Below, in pieces: positions 20,626 through 29,149 of a stretch of 64,000 bases of DNA. The notes under the pieces were generated by a model. The model was given only the letters and a program-made list of their open reading frames with translations. It was not told the origin of the DNA and did no database searches. Each line of letters starts with the position of its first letter. The first letter of the stretch is position 1. The position numbers were made by a program, and so were the translations under genes. The stretch lies in NCBI GenBank assembly GCA_014904985.1, contig MU129019.1:17899-81898 (forward strand), read 5' to 3'. The DNA is from Hydnum rufescens UP504 (taxonomy: Eukaryota; Basidiomycota; Agaricomycetes; Cantharellales; Hydnaceae).

Positions 20626-21222
20626 TCAGCAGCATCCTACTAGAGGTTCAGGTCCACTGTTGATTCCTTGTAACAACCAGTTTTGTCCATCATAGTCTAT
20701 TGGGATGTTTAGCTTTTGCTGGACTTCCTGGGAGATGAGGTTTAATTTGGATCTGGTGTCAATCATGAGTACGATGTCTTTGGTCCCATTCTGTCCTGTT
20801 GCCTTAGCCACAATTTTTCCTGTATCCATGGCGAACAAAGGGTTGGGTCCAAGGACTCCTACAAGATTAACTTGAACTTGATGAGGGTCTCGTGTTTGTG
20901 TTTGTGGATATGGTTCTTCATCCAAATCCTTGGTCATCATAAGATCATAGTAGTCTTCTAGTTCTGCCTCATCATCAGAGTCATAATCAGAGGCTTCTGT
21001 TGCAGGAAAACGTGGTTTTATGGTAGCATGATTGACTGTGAGTGGCTCTTGATGTTTAGGATTATATTCGCATTTAAGTTTAACTCCTGCTGCGAGTATT
21101 TTTGCAGGTCCATGGGCTGTTCCAAGGAAGTCTCCAAGAGTTATTTCGACTGTTTGGTTTAGCACCTTCTTTGCTATTTCCTTGTCTTCACAAGCATCTT
21201 GAAAGTCTGTAGTGAAACAATA
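20626..21222 (-). pseudogene. Ty3 retropepsin-type protease (active site altered), cut by hAT-1
   Basis: The frame has an acidic linker (DYDSDDEAELEDYYDLMM), then VLMIDTRSKLNLIS where retropepsins carry the D-[ST]-G active-site triplet. Glycine is replaced by arginine (GGN to AGA/CGN), so this copy is probably inactive. Downstream ILLG-like LVGCC is followed by a break. The upstream end runs to the hAT-1 target duplication at 21216-21223; across the insertion the frame continues into gag at 43125 (NPPTYH on one side, FQDACEDKEIAKK on the other). Role: cleavage of the Gag-Pol polyprotein. Confidence 0.7.
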
Positions 21223-21525
21223 TTAGGGTATTGCACAGGGTTTCAAAACCCACAGGTTTTGACCCCGCAGGAGAGGAGTACCAATGTCCACCCTTGGCTA
21301 AAACCCGCCAAGAACCCACCATCCCCAGGGATATGGAGGCAGGTTTGAACATCTCCAGGGCCTATGAATGCCATAGAGGATTTGAGTAATATAAAATGCT
21401 CATTTCTCATGGGTCCAATTTAATTCCTGCCTTCCTCTTCCAGGTATCCCAAGAACAGCAAAATCACTTTCAATTCACCACCAACTTCCCACTGTGCCAC
21501 ACACTCCAAAACTCCCACTCTAGCT

Positions 21526-23629
21526 ATGTCTGAATCAGATGACTCTGTGGTAGAGCTTGGCAGAAAGTGGAAGCACCAACAATCCAAAATGGTGGCCAAG
21601 TCTGGCAAGGCTAGAGCCCTTGAACCTCGAGTCAAAGGACTGGTCAAGAAACAAAAAAGACTGTCCAAGACAGCACAACAAAGAAACCATCATCAAAACC
21701 CTTTCATTCCTGCCAAATCCCCAAGTGGCTCCATCTCACCAGAAGAACTCAAAGATGACGGTGATGTGGCTTCTCAGACTATCTCATCTTCGGATTCCAA
21801 TCTCAAAGCCACATATGTGGATAAGCAGAAAGAAAAGGGAAAGGCTCGCCCAAAAGCCAAGGCACAAGGACTAACTACTCAAATGGATACTCTCAAGGAG
21901 AGCTTGGAGGAGAGGACTGACACAGAGGATGATCTTAGTAAGTACCTTGCGACAAGAGCATGGCCATAGAGTACTCACAAGGACTCCATGCCCTGCACAG
22001 TTAAAACTGTGGAAAAATGGACATCACTCGTCTATTCTTGTTATGGACAGGTGGTCATACAGATTGAAGAAGGACGAAAATACCAATTTTTCCCATGCCT
22101 CTCTTCTCCTTGCACATATGGAAACCGATGAGGTGTGTGGTGGTACTTGGATACGACTGATGCCACTTCAACCAAAAGCCTAAAAGACCATATCAATAAG
22201 TGCTGCCCTGGTCTTCTGGCAGGGGTCATGGCCAGGACTATTAAGGCCCCAAACTCAAATGCTGGGATGAAGGATGGGAGTATTTCTGCCGCATTCCATT
22301 GTGTGGGTGCAAAGGAGACATATTCAAACTGTCCTTACAGCAGAGTGGAAAGCAAGTTAGTGAGGCTACACTACCCTGGTTGGGGCACCCATTGAACTCA
22401 CATTTTTATTCTCAGGATCCAGCATGTTTTGTGGTGTGCTGAGGATTCACGGCCATACGGAGTTGTGGCCGATCATGGTTTCAATCACTTGATGAAGACG
22501 GGGAGAACTGGAACCTACATACCTTCCATTTCAACCCTCTCATGAGATGTTCGGCTTAACTTTAACCATGCTCAAGTGCACATGAAGAACCGCTTGATGG
22601 TACAGAAAAATCAATCTCTATGAGAAGTGAGCAGCTGATTTGTTCTAATTTCTAGCAATTTTCTGGCCACCTGAACTTTGGGACCGATGCTTGGTCCTCC
22701 CCTAATCATCAAGCCTTAGTGGCATTTACTGTACACTATGCATCTGAAGGAAAAGTCGAAAGTTTTCTGTTAGATGTTGTAGAGGTTGCCAAAGTACGTC
22801 CGTTGGTTTGACTGTGTGGAGGAACTCACCAAACGTACTTCCTGTGACCAGTCACACTCAGGCAAAAACCTCGCCAAGGCATTCCACAGTGTCCTTGTAG
22901 ACTTTGGAATTACTCATAAAGTATGTGTTCTCTTCATAATCCCCTTGACTACATCATGAAGCATGGTTGAACAGATTCTTGGTATTACATGTGATAATGC
23001 ATCTAATAACGACACAATGTGTGATGAGATGGCCAAATCTGCCAAATCCTTTGATTCATCCACATGTGTCTGATGCTTTGCACATATCATCAATCTCACT
23101 GCTCATACTCTCACTGCCCAATTTGATTCTGCTGCCAAAAAAGTCACGATGCATGCCAAGTCCAAAGGACCAAATCCATTCCCTGATGATGCCTTGACTA
23201 ATGACTCTATTGATTCAAGTGATGACAATGAAGATGGGGGGCCGGACACTTGCGATGGTGTCAGTCCTGAAAATATCTATCCTGATATGGCTGGTCTCAA
23301 AGACTGGGTAGACGATCTAGAGACAGTCTCCAAGGATGATTTGAAGATATTTGCAATGAGAACAGCACCTGTCCACAGTGTCCTTGTTAAGGTATGTCTC
23401 AATAGCCTTTCCTCGGCCTACTACTAACTATACTTCATTATGATACATAGATTCGCAAGTTAACTGTGGCCATTGCAACTTCAACAATGATTCTCCTTCC
23501 TCTCTGGCGGAAACTCTGCTGTAAACTTGTCAAGTCACCCAGCATGCTTGTCTGTGATGTTCGAACACAATGGAACTCGACAAACGACATGCTTGAATCT
23601 GCCCTCAAATTTCACTCTGTCATTGAAGC
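21526..23629 (+). pseudogene. hAT transposase, N-terminal half (BED finger and catalytic start)
   Basis: The leading exon (21526-21969) is a basic, Ser/Lys-rich tail. A BED-type zinc finger follows near 22080-22215, with FFPCLSSPC and YLDTTDATSTKSLKDHINKC. Then come FNHLMKTGRTGTYIPS (22.48 kb), TDAWSSPNHQALVAFTVHY (first catalytic Asp region, 22.69 kb), LLDVVEVAK, HKILGITCDNASNNDTM (second Asp, 22.98 kb) and CFAHIINLTA (23.08 kb), all hallmark hAT blocks. An intron at about 23392-23451 has CTACTAACT and ends CATAG. In-frame stops at 22543-22545 (STLS*DVRL) and 23071-23073 (TCV*CFAH) are TGA at arginine positions. The gene continues at 32165 beyond hAT-2 with the frame restored. Confidence 0.85.
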
Positions 23630-23699
23630 CAGGCTGGTCAGCCATATTTGATACCTATGATAGGTATCAAATTTGGGGCACTTTTTGGTACCTAAGTAG

Positions 23700-24700
23700 G
23701 TCCAATTGTGATGGGGTGCCATAGGGGTGCCAATTGATAATTCAATATCAGAGAATCAGCCCAAGTGGGGCCCAAATTGGGTATATGGGCCCCAATGTGG
23801 TGCCATGGGGCCCCAATGTGGCTCCAAAATGAACCCCTTCATAGTTTCCACACCACTGAGGCACTAATCCGCATTTATGTTTAATTATGTAATACCCAAA
23901 TGCGGAAAATGCAGAAAATAAGTACATCCACAGTGTCCCCAAGCCATCCAGCCCAATCCAGCAGCCGATCTTGTAGTATACATACATCAAATTGCATATG
24001 TTACCTTGGATATTTGTGCTTGAAAGGCTTACCATACAGTAACCATAAGTTATGGGATCATATATTATATGGGTGCATGATATATATTCCTACTGCCAAG
24101 CTGCTTTATAATCACCATCAGCAATGGCGGGATTTCCTTATTTGGAAATCACGTGTGCATACGAACTTGCACTTCATTCTGCATTCTAGCCTGCTACAGG
24201 GCTTTTTTTTGGATTCTAATTGGGTGGTTCAATACCCTGGATTTATCTCTATTTTTATGGTACAAAGAAGAGACTACAGAGGAAAGAATACAAAATTGAA
24301 TTTACAAAAAAAATATATATATATATTACACATGCCTGGTGCCTACAGGCACCGGGCACACGACTTGATAGGCGAGAATGTGGGAAAGATCCTAGGGGCC
24401 GATGCACACAAATTTTTGAGTGTATGGGTGCCCTGGCCCCTCCGTTGTTCTTGATTTTGTATGGGTGGTCCTGTTGTACCAGCCATGGCTGTGGCGGGTC
24501 CTAGGAGTGCAAATCATCAATGGCAAGGGTGATCCCGTCATTATGGGATCGCCCTTATCATCGGTCAGGGGAGGGACGAAGCTGGGGAATAACATTAATC
24601 CCTATGATGGAAATAATTCGTGTTGTTAGCATGAAATTTAAGCTGTGCGAACAGGGCTGCTTAAAGCTGCCCTATTCATGCTAAAAGGGAGGCGAGTTTG
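23700..24700. other. hAT-2 left subterminal region
   Basis: Repeated GGGCCCCAATGTGG motifs at 23770-23830 are mirrored near the right end (32020-32080, GGCCCCAATGAGGGCC), as expected for transposase-binding subterminal repeats. Further in there is an (AT)n tract at 24310-24330 and short inverted segments. No gene seen. Confidence 0.6.
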
Positions 24701-24718
24701 GGGAACTTAGCATATTAC

Positions 24719-25560
24719 TACACCCAGCAATGCTGGGGTGTGGTGGCTTGCTTATTGTGTGGGTAGTTTGTGTCTTCAGCTTCTTTGGTCATGCGGGTCA
24801 TGCAGGTCGTGCGGAGGTGCAGGGCGGTCACTCGTTCCCAATGACAATGGTGGGATTCCCAGTGTGGTCATTGGTTGAGGTGGGGGGGGCAGGCAAGATT
24901 GATCGTCCCTAAAATGAAAACAATCAAACGGTTAGTACATGATTAAAGCAGCACAAAAAAGGGCTGCCTTAGGCTGCCCTTGGTGCAAAATGAGACAAAG
25001 CAGGCATATACTTACCTTATTACCATACCCCAGCTTTGCTGTGGTTTCCAGTCTCGGGTGATTTATTGCCGGTTTCTCTAGTGGAGTGGGGTCATATGAC
25101 CCTGCAACTGTTTGTGATAATGGCCAGATCATCAGGTGGCAGTGCGAATGCGTTCATTTGAAGGGCATGAGGATGGTGGGCAGCAGTGATTCTGTAATGA
25201 GAGAATTGAAACCATTAGTAAAAAATAAAAGTCATAGAAAGAAGGCAGCTTAAAAGCTGCCCTCTATGCTACCTTATTGTCGCACCCCAGCAAGGCTAGG
25301 GTGTGGCAGTTTATTTACACCATGGGGTGGGTATCTTCAGTTGAGGTTGCACAAAACCATAGGATCTGTGATAGTCCATGAAAAGATGAAGGCATTGCTG
25401 CCGTGATCCTCATGTGACTCCAGTGAGTCGATGGTCAAAGCAAAGGTGCGGATACGGAAGAAATTTGAAAGGTCAGTTAAGAGTGATAAAAGGAGCAAGT
25501 TTAAACTCGCTCCTTGCACAAAGATACTTACCTCATCATGTCACTGGGGTGTAGATCGCG
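24719..25560 (-). repeat. Hairpin-intron module array M3 (CCCCAGC subfamily)
   Basis: Three modules on the minus strand with altered stem sequences. H1-type CACCCAGCAATGCTGGGGTG is near 24719-24740, with others at 25025-25047 and 25276-25310. H2-type AAGGGCTGCC/GGCTGCCCTT is near 24953-24986, AAGGCAGCTT/AAGCTGCCCTC near 25239-25268, and AGGAGCAAGTTTAAACTCGCTCCT near 25491-25516. Reverse donors ACTTACC occur at about 25011 and 25525, and TTAGTAC or TTAGTAAA blocks lie where the branch site is expected. Architecture is as in the other arrays with different arms. The array points toward the left end of hAT-2. Confidence 0.65.
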
Positions 25561-25787
25561 TGCTCCTTTGCGCGGATTATGGAATTGAAATTGGCGACGG
25601 ACAAAGCTGAAACTCAACGGCGGCACATGCCGGGTTCAAAAAACCCAAAGGGGAGCATGCCACAGGGTACTGTGACAGGGTCTATATGCAGACCAGTGCT
25701 AGGTGAATGATATTTTATTATTATTTTTCTGTGAAGATTCAGGGGGGAAGCAAGAATGAGCCAGATACCAAATAAGGCAATATATGG

Positions 25788-26702
25788 CAGGGGTTGGGGC
25801 AGTCTGTATGGATCAGAGTCATCCCAAGATTAAATATTATTATCCCATATATATACTACAAGATCCAGGCATGAAAATGGATGTCCAAACAATCCCAAAA
25901 TTTCCCAATCCTCATTTTTTATTTAGGCATATACAGTGAGTCTGACAGTCTGGAATTGTAGTTCTCTCAACTGTTTGGTAGTTGAATAGCATACTATACT
26001 TCATCTAATAGTTTCCCCTCTCCACAATGGCCCAGATATGTCCAGAGATGGCCAAGACTTGAATTTCCTTATTTGGGTAAGTGTATTTCCTCCTTTGTGC
26101 AGTCATAGCACAGTATTAGAGCCTAGGAAGCTGGGATTAGAATGTGATCTAGTCTGGCCACAAAATATAATTTTTTTCAGAATTTTTAAGACAAATAATA
26201 TGTCACGGGTTCCACATATCCAGAGTGGCTCTGATTCTGAGAATCAGAGCCACTCTGGATATGTGGAACCTGTGACATATTATTTGTCTTAAAAATTCTG
26301 AAAAGAATTATATTTTGTGGCCAGACTAGATCACATTCTAATCCCAGCTTCCTAGGCTCTAATACTGTGCTATGACTGCACAAAGGAGGAAATACACTTA
26401 CCCAAATAAGGAAATTCAAGTCTTGGCCATCTCTGGACATATCTGGGCCATTGTGGCATTGGAAAAATTCTCAGATAAAGTCTGGTGTGTTATTTAAGTA
26501 GGACACAGTTGAAAGAACCAAGCACTCACAAGGCCAGACTGTCGGGCTTAGTGCATATACTGTAACTTGGAAATAGGGGTTTGGGAAATTTTAAAATTGT
26601 TTTGATATCCATGTTAACATATCTACCTTGTAGATATATATGTGTTATCCCAATATTTTATTTTTGGGGCACCCTGATCCATACAGGCGACCCAAGCCCC
26701 TG
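25788..26702. mobile_element. Foldback (long inverted repeat) element centred at 26239
   Basis: Arms of about 220 bp around 26239 are nearly perfect inverted copies (about 26024-26455), with essentially no loop; they continue imperfectly outward to 25788 and 26702 (CAGGGGTTGGGGCAG against its counterpart CAGGGGCTTGGGTCG). Any transcript would fold into one long double-stranded RNA hairpin, a potential Dicer substrate. The same 84-residue peptide can be read on both strands simply because of the symmetry; it is not evidence of a gene. It sits between divergent arrays M3 and P2 in hAT-2. Confidence 0.8.
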
Positions 26703-26957
26703 TTCAGTGTCATAATGCATTGCCATATTTGGATTTTGCTCATTCTTGCCTTTTTCTTCCATATTATTATCGAAATAATTATCAAATATAACATAACACA
26801 CATTTCCTTTCATATATACACTTCCACAACACTCTGTGGTGTCTTTCTGCCCGGGGTTCCGCGCTTTTTTGAATCCAGAGCCTGCTGGCATTGAGTCTCG
26901 GCTTCACCCGACAGCCATATCGGGGATACTGCGAGCAAGCGCCCAAATGAGGTGCAC

Positions 26958-29045
26958 CACACCACACCCCAGCTGTGCTGGGGTGTGGTGATGAGGTAAG
27001 TAATTTTTTTGTTTATGATTTCTTCCAGAGGGAGCGGCTTTAAGCTGCTCCTCTGGGTGGGTTTAATTTTGTACTCATAACTTTTCTCACCGTAGAGTTG
27101 ATTGCCGTCGCCCGTACCCCCGCCATCTCAAAAAATGATGCCGATCCGGCTATGACATGATGACAACGATCCCCTCATTGTCGTTATGAGCATTTCGGGG
27201 TTCTGTAGCCCATACGCCCGAACAAGGCAAAACGCGAGACTACGGACAGTATAAACGAGGCACCACCTCCAGCAATGCTGGGGGGTGGTGATAAGATAAG
27301 TCCCATTATTTATTCGTGCAACAAGGGCAGCTTTAAGCTGCCCTTTTTGTGTTGCTTAATGGTTTTACTAACAATCCAAATTATCTTCATTGTAGATACT
27401 ATCGCTACCCCCCGCGACCCACCTTGAATGGTGGCGATGGTCCCGTTGTCACCATTATGACAAATCGCGGGTTCTGTCACCCGCACAACCGACCAACATG
27501 AAGAACGGGACCAAGGACGACATAAACCGGACACCACACCCCAGCATCGCTGGGGTGTGGTGACAAGGTAAGTATTACTGCTCCTGCACGAGGGGGCTAG
27601 CTTGTGGCCTGCTGTCAGGGCCACGCTGCGACGAGAGCACCAAACAAATATAAACACAGATAATTCCGGCTAAGTCCGGTGTAAGTCCGGCTAAGTCCGA
27701 GAGAATCCGGGCAGGAATGAGATAACGAAGATAGGAGGGGACGGAGAGGCAATCCAGCAGCCCGGAAGGGACTAGGCGGAAACGAGCACAGCGGTCCTTA
27801 AGCTCGCGGAGTCAACTGGAAAATACTCGGACCTGTAGTCCGGAGTAACAGCGGAAATCCTGAGATTATGTAATACGAATACGGAATACATGAAGGCTGA
27901 CCTGTAGTCCGGAGTAACAGCGGAAATCCTGAGAGACCAAAGCTGGGGTCTCTGGACTTCGCTCTCGGACTACTTATACATGATGACTATACTACGGGGG
28001 AGTGATCGCTAAACTGGAGGTGGTTACAAGGGGGACAGGAACAGGAACAGGAACAGGAACAGGAACTCGGCCAGGAGGTGAACCGGAAGCAATGGGAAAT
28101 GAAAGGGAAATGAAAAGGAAATGAAACCAAGATAGGGTTGGACCGGAGTCAAACCGGAATCAAGCCGGAAGCAAAGTGGACTTGGGCGAGGGAAATAAGT
28201 GGAGAACCAGACTGGAGGTGGGCGGACGAGGACCGGAGTTGACCGGAGTAGACCGGAGTAGACCGGAGTTGGGGGCGAACCCTGACACCTGCCTCCTTTG
28301 CGCTGCTTTAAGCTCTTACTAATAATTCTCTATTTTCCTTATAGGGACACTTGCTATCATCCCCCTACCCCTCTCGCGCCCCAAACAACGACGGCGACAT
28401 TTGTTGTTGTTGTCGTCAGCGATTTCAACTATTATCGCTGGCACATAACCGAACAACAGGAAGAGTGTGACCGAGGACGCCACCACACACAGGACACCAC
28501 ACCCCAGGATCACTGGGGTGTGGTGAACAGGTACTTATTTTCTTACTTGCACAAAGGGAAGCTTTAAGCTGCCCTTTCTGTGTTCCCACAATTTCTTAAT
28601 ACGAATTATCTTCATTCTAGACCCTATCCCCGTGCACCCTCCATTGTAACTGACGGCGATGATGCACCCACGGCGGTACCGTGGCTCCCCCATCACGATT
28701 ACGAATCGCTGCGGATCTTGTGACCGCATACCACCTGAGAATACCGCAACCCAAACCAGGAAGGTGGGAACAAACCTTCGATGTCCACTAAGGAGCACAC
28801 CACACCCCAGCATTGCTGGGGTGTGGTGATAAGGTAAGTATTTTATCTGTTACTGTTATGCGAAAGGGCGGCTTGGAGCCGCCCTTTCGCATACTTGAAT
28901 GTTTTACTAATCAGCCTCTTGGATTACAGCCTGTTGGTCTGGCCCAACCCCTCTCCCACGTGTCAAATGACGACGACAATTACCCATCGTCATCTCAGAC
29001 CTCGAACTCTGCGAGTGGCCAAAGCCCCAACAGCCGGTACTAATG
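26958..29045 (+). repeat. Hairpin-intron module array P2 (CCCCAGC subfamily)
   Basis: Five modules. H1 occurs at about 26961-26990, 27262-27290, 27532-27560, 28493-28525 and 28797-28828, built on CACCCCAGC...GCTGGGGTG. The donor GTAAGTA follows four of them within 10 nt. H2 is at 27032-27058, 27320-27349, 28551-28584 and 28859-28891; the last is AAAGGGCGGC/GCCGCCCTTT. Acceptors: TTGTAG near 27398, TTCTAG near 28620, TTACAG near 28927. The third intron is interrupted by the solo LTR at 27613-28287. Spacers contain recurring ACGGCGATG and CGGACACCAC segments and no open frame. Confidence 0.7.
27613..28287. mobile_element. 675-bp solo LTR with 5-bp TSD inside an array intron
   Basis: Begins TGTCAGGGCCACGC and ends GGGCGAACCCTGACA, with TG...CA termini as short inverted repeats. 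CCTGC lies directly on both sides (27608-27612, 28288-28292), a perfect 5-bp TSD. Inside are a duplicated 28-nt segment (GTCCGGAGTAACAGCGGAAA... near 27839 and 27908), ACAGGA repeats near 28038 and GACCGGAGT repeats near 28230. It belongs to an LTR family unrelated to the Ty3 element here. It lies between the donor and branch site of the third P2 intron. Confidence 0.85.
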
Positions 29046-29149
29046 AAGTACCAGCACACAATTGCGATTAATGGGTGAATGAGTGAGCCCATGCACATGA
29101 AATGTTGTGTGCGCGGGCTCTTAGGACTCCTCCCCCTGTTTCACTGATC

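Larger units (their letters stand above)
16189..21222 (-). pseudogene. pol: Ty3 pol region (protease to post-integrase tail)
   Basis: Order on the minus strand: protease (20626-21222), linker (19590-20469), RT (18595-19550), RNase H (17746-18594), integrase (16527-17771), tail (16189-16526). Gene order with integrase after RNase H and the GPY/F module place it in the Ty3 group. The frame is broken several times between protease and RNase H, while integrase is open. A one-base slip in an A-run near 16545 separates integrase from the tail. The 12-17.7 kb part is CpG-rich, and upstream of about 17.75 kb it is markedly CpG-poor, so the element is a mosaic or decayed unevenly. Confidence 0.85.

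Noticed and set aside
23660..23710. Inner palindromes around TACCTATGATAGGTA as the true end of the 8.5 kb element
   Set aside because: The TIR alignment continues outward without gaps to 23630 and 32156, where the perfect ATTGAAGC TSD and frame restoration fix the boundaries.
26038..26440. Identical 84-residue open frames on both strands
   Set aside because: They are the direct consequence of the palindromic foldback; the peptide has no known match and no independent coding signal.
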